From Clostridiales bacterium (GTDB lineage Bacteria; Bacillota; Clostridia; Peptostreptococcales; Anaerovoracaceae), in NCBI GenBank assembly GCA_012735285.1, contig JAAYHT010000292.1:1-19614 (forward strand): 19,614 bases of DNA, given 5' to 3'. How positions within the stretch are numbered: position 1 is the stretch's first letter; each line of letters begins with the position of its first letter. Made by a program: the position numbers and the translations under genes. Below, in pieces: positions 8,198 through 14,301 of this stretch. The notes under the pieces are model-generated. The model did not search any database and had not been told where the DNA came from. It saw only the letters and a program-made list of their open reading frames with translations.

Positions 8198-9132
8198 TGG
8201 CAGAAAAAATTGCTACTAGACAGGCCTACGGAGAGACCCTAGCGGCCTTAGGTGAAAGAGATGAAAATATAGTTGTGCTTGATGCAGATTTATCAGGTTC
8301 AACCATGACCAAAGTTTTTGCAGGAAAATTTCCTGACCGCTTTTTCAATGTGGGTATTGCAGAACAGAATCTATATGGCATAGCTGCAGGACTTGCAGTT
8401 TCAGGAAAGGTGGTATTTGCAAGCACCTTTGCAATGTTTGCCACAGGTAGGGCCTTTGAGATAATAAGAAATAGCATTGGTTATCCCCATGCAAACGTTA
8501 AGATATGTGCAACCCATGCGGGAGTTACTGTCGGTGAGGACGGAGGCAGCCATCAGTGCATAGAAGATATTGCCCTTATGAGAACCATACCAGGAATGGT
8601 AGTACTAAATCCTGCAGACGCGGTATCGGCTTCTAAGTTAATTGAAAAGGCCTATGAGATAGATGGGCCCGTCTACGTAAGGTTAGGCAGGGCTGCTGTA
8701 CCCGTAATCTATGATGATAAACAAGACTTTGAGCTAGGCAAGGCTGTAAAGCTTAAGGATGGCAAGGACTTTACTATAATAGCCACTGGTATAATGGTAA
8801 ATGAAGCTTTGATAGCCTGTGAAATTCTAAAACAAGAAGGTATCGACGTCAGAGTACTTGACATGCATACTATTAAGCCTATCGATGAAGAAGCTATAAT
8901 CAGTGCGGCAAAGGAGACCAAAGGAATAGTTACAGCAGAGGAACACACTATAATGGGTGGTTTGGGCAGCGCTGTTTCAGAGGTAGTTGTAAGAAACCAT
9001 CCTGTTCCAATGGAGTTTATTGGAATAAAAGATGTTTTCGGTCAGTCGGGAAAACCTGCTGAACTGTTAAAAGAATACAATTTAACTGCTGATGATATTG
9101 TTGAAGCAGTTAAACGATTATCAAGTAGATGA
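8197..9132 (+). CDS. Transketolase, C-terminal (pyrimidine-binding) half
   Basis: This is the second subunit of the split transketolase and supplies the catalytic glutamate that activates ThDP, Glu56 in GIAEQN. Other family segments are STFAMFATGRAFE (76-88), THAGVTVGEDGGSHQ (106-120) and the C-terminal dimerisation domain from about residue 185. I chose ATG 8197, which gives 311 aa: it overlaps the previous stop by one base and GGGAGGT lies about 8 nt upstream. A TTG six bases earlier is less likely. The C-terminal half of 1-deoxyxylulose-5-phosphate synthase or pyruvate dehydrogenase beta is similar in fold, but pairing with the upstream half supports transketolase. Its stop overlaps the nagA start (ATGA). 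Confidence 0.93.
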   Translation: MAEKIATRQAYGETLAALGERDENIVVLDADLSGSTMTKVFAGKFPDRFFNVGIAEQNLYGIAAGLAVSGKVVFASTFAMFATGRAFEIIRNSIGYPHANVKICATHAGVTVGEDGGSHQCIEDIALMRTIPGMVVLNPADAVSASKLIEKAYEIDGPVYVRLGRAAVPVIYDDKQDFELGKAVKLKDGKDFTIIATGIMVNEALIACEILKQEGIDVRVLDMHTIKPIDEEAIISAAKETKGIVTAEEHTIMGGLGSAVSEVVVRNHPVPMEFIGIKDVFGQSGKPAELLKEYNLTADDIVEAVKRLSSR

Positions 9133-10259
9133 GATTTATTAACGCAATAATCTATAGGGAAGATTGCAAATTTCATAAAGGATCCTTTTCGGTAGATAAG
9201 GGCCTTTTCACAGATGAAATAAAAGATGATGAGATTATCGATCTTGAGGGTAGGTATGTAATTCCTGGACTGGTTGATATACATCTTCATGGGAATTCAG
9301 GAGTGGATTTTTCAGAAGCTGACTATGAAGGTTTAAAAAGGATAGCCAACTATCTTGCAAAGCAGGGAATTACATCCTTTTCACCCGCTTCGATGACTTT
9401 AGATGAGGTTCTTCTTAAAAATGCATACAAAAATGCCGTTCGTTTGCGGGATGAAAGACCAGCTAACTCCTCCCGCATTCGCGGTATTACAATGGAAGGA
9501 CCTTTTTTATCCCTTGAAAAAAGAGGGGCTCATAAAAAGGAGCATTTGAAATTACCAGATCTTGAAATGTATTTACGCCTTCAGGAATATGCAGAGGGTA
9601 TGATAGGCCTAGTCTGTGTAGCTCCTGAGCTAGAAGGCTGCCTAGAGTTCATTCGCAAAGTATCTAAAGAATGCACAGTATCGATTGCCCATACTACTGC
9701 TTCCTATGAAGTTGCAAAGAAGGCGATAAGGGCTGGTGCCACACATATTACCCATCTTTTTAATGCTATGCCTCCTTTTCATCATTGAAATCCCGGTGTA
9801 ATAGGTGCAGCCTTTGAAGATCAAAGAGTTACGGCAGAGCTTGTTTGTGACGGGAAACATCTTCATGAAAGCGTGGTAAGAGCTGCTTTTAAGCTGTTTT
9901 CAGCAGAGAGAATCGTACTTGTAAGCGATTCTTTATCTGCTACGGGAATGCCTGATGGAAAATATAGATCAGGCGGTTGTGAAATTGAAGTAAAACAAGG
10001 AATTGCTTATCTCTTAAATAGCAATACCCTTGCAGGTTCAGTTACAAATTTATATGACTGTATGCTAAAGGCTATTTCCTATGGAATAAAGAAAGAAGAT
10101 GCAATAAGGGCTGCTACAATTAATCCGGCGAAAGTAATCAATTGTGATAATATTGTCGGCAGCATATCTATAGGCAAGTCAGCAGATTTTATTATTTGCG
10201 ATCAGGAATTAAAAATAAAAGAAGTATATATAGAGGGTGTAAAGGTTAGCGATGACTAG
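9129..10259 (+). pseudogene. nagA: N-acetylglucosamine-6-phosphate deacetylase, interrupted
   Basis: The intact product would be an amidohydrolase of about 376 aa that removes the acetyl group from GlcNAc-6-phosphate. Codon 220 (9786-9788) is TGA in the same frame; everything before and after it aligns to NagA without any shift. Metal-site residues lie before the stop: His52 and His54 (DIHLHGN), Glu123 (MEGPF), His188 and His209 (THLFNAMPP). The catalytic Asp267 (VSDSLSATG) and substrate residues (DGKH) lie after it, so neither fragment should work. The sequence reads AMPPFHH-stop-NPGVIGAA; relatives usually have Arg here, so one CGA-to-TGA or AGA-to-TGA change explains it. A GTG at 9873 could start the second part but has no clear ribosome binding site. 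Start ATG overlaps the transketolase stop. Confidence 0.85.
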
Positions 10260-11193
10260 GATAGGTTTTGATGTAGGGGGAACCAAGATTGCTGTAGGAG
10301 CTATCAGTGAAGATTACCAGATTATAGCCAGGCGTCAAATCCCCTTTCCAACGGGCAGGCCATATAAAGAAGTTGCAAGAGTTATGGCAGACCTAGCAAA
10401 GGAGTTGACAGATAGAATTGACTCCATAGGAATTGGTATGCCTGGAGAAATCGATAACAAAAAGGGCCTGGTTATTAGAGCCCATAATGTTCAATTCTAT
10501 GAGGTTCCATTTAAAGATGAAATGAAGAACTATTTTCCCGATATACCAATCCATATAGAAAACGATGCCAATGCAGCAGCTTTTGCAGAACTCAAATTAG
10601 GTTCTTTTAAAAATTGCAAAACTGCAGTGCTTTTAACTATAGGCACAGGCATAGGGGGAGGCCTAATCCTTGATGGCAAACTCTTTAATGGGGGAATGAA
10701 CCACGGGGTAGAAATAGGCCATATGCGCCTTGATTCAAGGGGTCCCCTTTGTTCATGTGGTAACAGGGGATGTGTGGAAGCACTCTGCTCTGGAAGCTGG
10801 ATTATTAGGGAAGGGAAAAAAGCTGTAATAGAATATCCTAAGAGCATGATTTATACCAGGACTCAGGGAAATATTGATAGGGTTGATGCAAAGCTAGTAA
10901 TCGACTGCGCTAAGGAAGAGGATCCTGTGGCAGTTGATATCTTTAACCGCTATATCGATAATTTAAGTTCAGCTATAGCTTCAATAACTGCACTGCTTGA
11001 TCCTGAAGTTATTGCCCTCGGAGGAGGAGTAAGCAGAGCAGGGGAGTTTTTACTAGAGCCTTTACGTGAATTAGTTAGGCAAAAGTCATTTTTCAAGTAT
11101 CCCTATAAAATAGTGGCTGCTGAACTTGGAAATGATGCAGGGATTATAGGAAGCGCTTTGTTGGGTGAGTTTAAAAAAGAAGCAGATGAATAA
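10252..11193 (+). CDS. ROK-family sugar kinase
   Basis: This is a 313-aa kinase of the ROK family (glucokinase, N-acetylglucosamine or N-acetylmannosamine kinases), which phosphorylates a hexose with ATP. Motifs: phosphate loop DVGGTK (7-12), catalytic Asp105 in ENDANAA, second phosphate motif GTGIGGG (131-137), and the ROK signature with sugar-binding Glu154 and His157 (GVEIGHM) followed by the zinc cysteines 167, 169 and 174 (CSCGNRGC). There is no N-terminal helix-turn-helix, so it is an enzyme rather than a ROK repressor. It overlaps nagA by 8 bases, which suggests an amino sugar substrate such as GlcNAc, but sequence alone does not separate this from glucose. A terminator for the opposite gene is built into its last codons. 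Confidence 0.9.
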   Translation: MTRIGFDVGGTKIAVGAISEDYQIIARRQIPFPTGRPYKEVARVMADLAKELTDRIDSIGIGMPGEIDNKKGLVIRAHNVQFYEVPFKDEMKNYFPDIPIHIENDANAAAFAELKLGSFKNCKTAVLLTIGTGIGGGLILDGKLFNGGMNHGVEIGHMRLDSRGPLCSCGNRGCVEALCSGSWIIREGKKAVIEYPKSMIYTRTQGNIDRVDAKLVIDCAKEEDPVAVDIFNRYIDNLSSAIASITALLDPEVIALGGGVSRAGEFLLEPLRELVRQKSFFKYPYKIVAAELGNDAGIIGSALLGEFKKEADE

Positions 11194-11206
11194 ATCCACC
11201 TGCTTC
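11173..11206 (-). terminator. Rho-independent terminator of the minus-strand gene
   Basis: Read on the minus strand, GAAGCAG and CTGCTTC (plus-strand 11200-11206 and 11179-11185) form a 7-bp stem extended by two more pairs, followed by six T residues (11173-11178). It ends the nucleotidyltransferase transcript. The stem overlaps the last codons and stop of the convergent ROK kinase gene. In the plus direction the hairpin lacks a proper T run and would terminate poorly. Confidence 0.75.
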
Positions 11207-11214
11207 AATTCATT

Positions 11215-12135
11215 TTACTTGGAAAACAAAGGTTGAGGATAATCTCCCTTATCCTGCATTGCTTGCAATGCTGCAGCAACGGGTTCTAAATCCTCCTTGT
11301 AGGTAACGCCATACCACTTGCCTAAAGAACGAAGCACCTCCACAGTAGCCTTTTCTTCATGTAGGAGGTCGTTTATGATAGTTGGAAGTAAGAATTCTGC
11401 TTTGATAGGATTTTCTTTAAGAGCTTTGTCGAGAAATGCAGGAAATCTGTTTTCAAGCTCATCTAAAAAGCTTGGGGGCAACCCCCATAGATTCATAGAT
11501 ACGGTTGTACCCTTTTCAATCTGATGTATTTTACCGTCTTCATCAGTATATTCGATTAGATCTCCACGCTTTTGTATTTGTGCGCACTCTACTATTGATT
11601 CCAGGAAGTTACCTAAAAGCTCACACACACCCCTTGTCACGTGGCCGTGATCGCTCAGGGTGTTTTCAATCTGATATCCCACCATGGATAGGCGATATAT
11701 TTTATCATCAGTTTTTTGTTTTTTAAGATTGTGGTAAATTACTCGAAAAGCGTGTTTTCCATAGTAATCATCGGCATTTATCACTGCGAAGGGCTGATCG
11801 AGATATTGTTTTGCGCATAGAACAGCATGGCCTGTTCCCCAGGGCTTAACCCTTCCTTCTGGAACCTCATAACCTTCTGGAAGCATATTCAACTCCTGGA
11901 AGGCGTACTCTACTTCAATTAAGTCTTTAACTTTATCTCCAATAAGTTTTCTAAAATCATCCTCAATTTCTTTTTTTATTATAAACACTACTTTTTCAAA
12001 TCCTGCTTGGATAGCATCATAGATTGAAAATTCGATTATAGCTTCTCCATGCTTTCCCACTGGTGCCATCTGTTTTAATCCACCGAAACGGCTGCCTATT
12101 CCCGCCGCCATTATAACCAGTATAGGTTTATTCAT
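11215..12135 (-). CDS. Sugar-phosphate nucleotidyltransferase-like protein
   Basis: This is a 306-aa NTP-transferase domain protein (GT-A fold), the family that makes NDP-sugars from a nucleoside triphosphate and a sugar-1-phosphate. The N-terminal signature AAGIGSRFGGLKQMAPVG (10-27) includes the Gly-rich loop and Lys21. Other features are PWGTGHAV and the metal-binding NADDYYG. The C-terminal part has no recognised second domain. The true substrate is unknown; it is related to glucose-1-phosphate uridylyl/thymidylyltransferases. I chose the ATG at 12135, 5 nt after the ribosome binding site GAGGTGG; an in-frame GTG at 12144 lies inside that site. It is the only minus-strand gene, transcribed alone and closed by the terminator at 11173-11206. 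Confidence 0.85.
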   Translation of the reverse strand: MNKPILVIMAAGIGSRFGGLKQMAPVGKHGEAIIEFSIYDAIQAGFEKVVFIIKKEIEDDFRKLIGDKVKDLIEVEYAFQELNMLPEGYEVPEGRVKPWGTGHAVLCAKQYLDQPFAVINADDYYGKHAFRVIYHNLKKQKTDDKIYRLSMVGYQIENTLSDHGHVTRGVCELLGNFLESIVECAQIQKRGDLIEYTDEDGKIHQIEKGTTVSMNLWGLPPSFLDELENRFPAFLDKALKENPIKAEFLLPTIINDLLHEEKATVEVLRSLGKWYGVTYKEDLEPVAAALQAMQDKGDYPQPLFSK

Positions 12136-12268
12136 ACATACCACCTCATTTGTATTGAAAAAGAACAGAACTATAATTTATGCCGGTCTTTCTGTAATAA
12201 TACTATATTAGATTTAGTCAAAAATCAATTTTCCTAATAGAAAAAAAATGGACTAAATAAGTGAAATA

Positions 12269-12297
12269 TGGACATATTTTTATAATCATGGTATATT
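12269..12297 (+). promoter_or_regulatory. Sigma-A promoter for the acyltransferase gene
   Basis: TGGACA (12269-12274, 5 of 6) and TATATT (12292-12297, 5 of 6) are 17 bp apart, and the -10 box is extended by TGG. It lies in the 198-bp gap between the two divergent genes (12136-12333). A ribosome binding site, GGAGG, precedes the ATG at 12334. On the minus strand only a weak promoter for the divergent gene is visible (TTGATT-N17-TAGTAT). Confidence 0.65.
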
Positions 12298-12333
12298 TGA
12301 AACCAACATTAACCGATTATATCGGAGGTAGTT

Positions 12334-13053
12334 ATGAATTTTATTAAAAACATGCTCTTTATTTTATGGACCTATTTTTACCAGCTTACTATAAAACATC
12401 ATCAGAGGAATATAAGAAAATATAGAGCACAAGGGGATTACGAAAAAGAGAGGGCGGAAATCCGCACGGCGCAGGATGCATGGGCAGATGCTTTGATTAA
12501 AAAAGCTAAGATTAAAATTAATGTATCCGGCACTGAAAACATTCCTGAAGGTACAGTATTGTTTGTGTCAAATCATCAGAGTTATTGGGATATACCTGTT
12601 TTTCTTGCTGCTATTAGAGGAAAACAGTTTGGCTTTATAGCAAAATCAGACCTATCTAAACTTCCTTCCTATGGCGAATGGATGATAGACATCAGATGTG
12701 TATTTATAGAAAGGGAAGATACAAGGGCTTCGCTAAAGGCAATAGAAGAGGGTATCAACTTATTGAAGCAGGGCTTTTCCCTTGTGATATTTCCCGAAGG
12801 AACTAGAAGCAAGGGTAGGGAAATGGGGAAATTTAAGAAAGGAAGCCTCAGATTAGCTACTAAGACAGGCATTCCTATAGTACCTATTACAATTGATGGA
12901 ACCTATAAAGCTTATGAAGAAAAAGGCTATTTGCAGCCTGCAAGCGTAAGCTTTAAAATACATAAACCCATTGAAACAAAGGGGATGAGCAGAAAAGAGA
13001 TAGCCGAATTGCCGGAAAAGGTTGAGAAGATAATTAGAGACGGATTATTTTAA
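12334..13053 (+). CDS. plsC: 1-acyl-sn-glycerol-3-phosphate acyltransferase-like
   Basis: This is a 239-aa member of the PlsC/LPLAT family, which transfers an acyl chain to lysophosphatidic acid to make phosphatidic acid in membrane phospholipid synthesis. Motif I is NHQSYWD (80-86) with the catalytic His81 and Asp86. Motif II is around FIEREDTR (124-131). Motif III is FPEGTRS (153-159), and motif IV is near IPIVPITIDG. The N-terminal 20 residues are hydrophobic and would hold it to the cytoplasmic face of the membrane. It has its own promoter and stands alone before the rpsF operon. Substrate specificity cannot be read from the sequence. Confidence 0.9.
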   Translation: MNFIKNMLFILWTYFYQLTIKHHQRNIRKYRAQGDYEKERAEIRTAQDAWADALIKKAKIKINVSGTENIPEGTVLFVSNHQSYWDIPVFLAAIRGKQFGFIAKSDLSKLPSYGEWMIDIRCVFIEREDTRASLKAIEEGINLLKQGFSLVIFPEGTRSKGREMGKFKKGSLRLATKTGIPIVPITIDGTYKAYEEKGYLQPASVSFKIHKPIETKGMSRKEIAELPEKVEKIIRDGLF

Positions 13054-13061
13054 ACTTTATC

Positions 13062-13089
13062 TTGCAAAATAGATTTGTTATGGTATACT
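13062..13089 (+). promoter_or_regulatory. Sigma-A promoter of the rpsF operon
   Basis: TTGCAA (13062-13067) and TATACT (13084-13089) are separated by 16 bp. Transcription would begin near 13096 and produce a leader of about 70 nt with two hairpins before rpsF. Confidence 0.65.
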
Positions 13090-13092
13090 TAT

Positions 13093-13154
13093 ATGGCATT
13101 AAATTTGTTAATGCTCCTTGCCTTGGAAACAAGGCCATTTAGTCCATAAGGAGG
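13093..13154 (+). promoter_or_regulatory. Structured rpsF mRNA leader
   Basis: Two perfect hairpins are present: GCATTAA/TTAATGC (13096-13114, 5-nt loop) and GCCTTG-GAAA-CAAGGC (13120-13135), which has a GNRA tetraloop. ATGG (13093-13096) can close around both by pairing with CCAT (13135-13138), sharing end bases. CTCCTT (13114-13119) between the hairpins is complementary to the ribosome binding site AAGGAG (13148-13153). This layout suits autogenous control of rpsF-ssb-rpsR. S6:S18-binding leaders are known for such operons, but I did not see their conserved CCG bulge, so membership is unproven. Confidence 0.5.
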
Positions 13155-13164
13155 TGACGATGGA

Positions 13165-13452
13165 ATGAGAAATTATGAAGTTATGTTCATAATTGAGTCT
13201 ACTTTAGAGGATGAGAAAAAAGAAGCTACCATCGAAATGGTTAAGGAGATCATTTCAGCTGATGGTGAGGTTGAAAAAGTAGATGTTTGGGGAATCAGAA
13301 AACTTGCTTATCCGATTCAGAAAAAAGATGAAGGATATTATGTAGTTATCGAATTCAAAGCTAATGCCGATCTTCCAAACGAACTCGACAGAAGACTCAA
13401 GATCTCTGACAGCATAATCAGACATATAATCATCAACAAAGACGAAAAGTAA
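13165..13452 (+). CDS. rpsF: 30S ribosomal protein S6
   Basis: This is a 95-aa ribosomal protein of the 30S platform that binds 16S rRNA as a dimer with S18, encoded two genes downstream. The start MRNYEVMFIIE and the segment GIRKLAYPIQKKDEGYYVVIEF are typical of S6, and the length is normal. The ATG lies 10 nt after AGGAGG. An earlier ATG at 13160 has better spacing but opens only a two-codon frame (Met-Glu-stop) that ends across the rpsF start. It is the first gene of rpsF-ssb-rpsR. Confidence 0.97.
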   Translation: MRNYEVMFIIESTLEDEKKEATIEMVKEIISADGEVEKVDVWGIRKLAYPIQKKDEGYYVVIEFKANADLPNELDRRLKISDSIIRHIIINKDEK

Positions 13453-13487
13453 ATTAGTTACTCCCGTTTATAGTAAGGAGTTGTAAG

Positions 13488-13895
13488 ATGAACAATGTAG
13501 TATTGATCGGAAGATTAACAAGGGACCCTGAATTGAGATATATTCCTCAAAGCGAGACAGCGGTAGTTAATTTTACGCTGGCAGTTGATAGGCCTATGGC
13601 CAAGGAAAAGACAGCCGACTTTATTAGAATCGTTGCTTTTGGTAAAACTGCAGAGCTTTGTGAAAAGTATTTGGCAAAAGGAAGACTTGTAGGTATTCAG
13701 GGCAGAATTCAAACAGGGAGTTACAAAACCCAGAGCGGTGAAACCCGCTATACCACAGATGTCTATGCTGAGAGAGTAGAGTTTCTCGACTGGGGAGAAA
13801 GAAAACAATCGGATGATTCATCGTCCTTTAATACTGATGATGGAATTCCAGAAGGATTCCAGACCCTTGATGATGACGATGACATCCCATTTTAG
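13488..13895 (+). CDS. ssb: Single-stranded DNA-binding protein
   Basis: This 135-aa SSB protects single-stranded DNA at replication forks and recruits repair and replication partners. The N-terminal OB fold (about 1-105) starts MNNVVLIGRLTRDPELRY and includes WGER-type ends near 102. A short low-complexity linker leads to the acidic tip DDDDDIPF, the partner-binding motif. The tail is shorter than in many SSBs. It lies 35 nt after rpsF and 17 nt before rpsR, the classic trio. Its ribosome binding site GGAG (13477-13480) can pair with an upstream ACTCC (13460-13464) in a small hairpin. Confidence 0.97.
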   Translation: MNNVVLIGRLTRDPELRYIPQSETAVVNFTLAVDRPMAKEKTADFIRIVAFGKTAELCEKYLAKGRLVGIQGRIQTGSYKTQSGETRYTTDVYAERVEFLDWGERKQSDDSSSFNTDDGIPEGFQTLDDDDDIPF

Positions 13896-13912
13896 AGGAA
13901 GGGAGATTGAAT

Positions 13913-14143
13913 ATGAACGAAAAGAAACGTGGCATGAAGAGAAGAAAAGTATGCCAGTTTTGCGCAGATAAAACAGAAACTATCGATTACAAAGATGTTG
14001 ATAAGCTGAAGAAATATATGACTGACAGGGGTAAGATCTTACCCAAGCGCATTACTGGTAATTGTGCAATTCATCAGAGAGCTGTTACCAGGGCTATTAA
14101 GAGGGCTAGGATAGTAGCGCTTTTACCATATACAGCTGATTAA
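13913..14143 (+). CDS. rpsR: 30S ribosomal protein S18, zinc-ligand (C+) type
   Basis: This is a 76-aa S18 that pairs with S6 on the 30S platform. The body IDYKDVDKLKKYMTDRGKILP and the C-terminal IKRARIVALLPY are diagnostic. Cys14, Cys17 (VCQFC), Cys51 and His54 (NCAIH) form a likely zinc site; many Bacillus S18 proteins lack these ligands. I chose ATG 13913, 7 nt after AAGGGAG; a TTG two codons earlier is less likely. It is the last gene before the strong terminator at 14160. Confidence 0.96.
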   Translation: MNEKKRGMKRRKVCQFCADKTETIDYKDVDKLKKYMTDRGKILPKRITGNCAIHQRAVTRAIKRARIVALLPYTAD

Positions 14144-14159
14144 TATTAATGAAAAACAT

Positions 14160-14191
14160 AAAAAGCCTTTGCTTTAGCAAGGCTTTTTTTT
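14160..14191 (+). terminator. Rho-independent terminator after rpsR
   Basis: AAAAAGCCTTTGC and GCAAGGCTTTTT form a stem with one bulged T and the loop TTTA, followed by eight T residues (14184-14191). It separates rpsF-ssb-rpsR from gdpP-rplI-dnaB, so the second set needs its own promoter. Confidence 0.9.
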
Positions 14192-14254
14192 ACAATTTTA
14201 GAGTTTAGTTGTTTTTTGACAGTAATTAAAAAATCACATCTTAAGTATAATTTA

Positions 14255-14293
14255 TGGTATAATCATTTAAAACCTCCGTTGGAAGTCGCGAGG
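14255..14293 (+). promoter_or_regulatory. Extended -10 promoter and leader hairpin before gdpP
   Basis: TGGTATAAT (14255-14263) is a perfect extended -10 box. A TTGACA at 14216 is too far away for it (36 bp), and a second TATAAT at 14246-14251 has a 24-bp gap from the same -35, so the -35 assignment is open. Downstream, CCTC-CG (14273-14278) can pair with CG-(C)-GAGG (14287-14293), covering the ribosome binding site GAGGA. Confidence 0.5.
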
Positions 14294-14301
14294 AAAAACA
14301 T

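Noticed and set aside
9786..9826. Selenocysteine insertion in nagA
   Set aside because: A hairpin lies at suitable spacing, but its loop is only 3 nt, it falls in coding sequence that could pair by chance, and the family has Arg, not Cys, at this place. Kept only as an alternative within the nagA finding.
12128..12139. Three-codon ORF (Met-Tyr-Glu-stop) overlapping the nucleotidyltransferase start on the minus strand
   Set aside because: The gene's own ATG at 12135 has good ribosome binding site spacing; such a short frame is easily chance.
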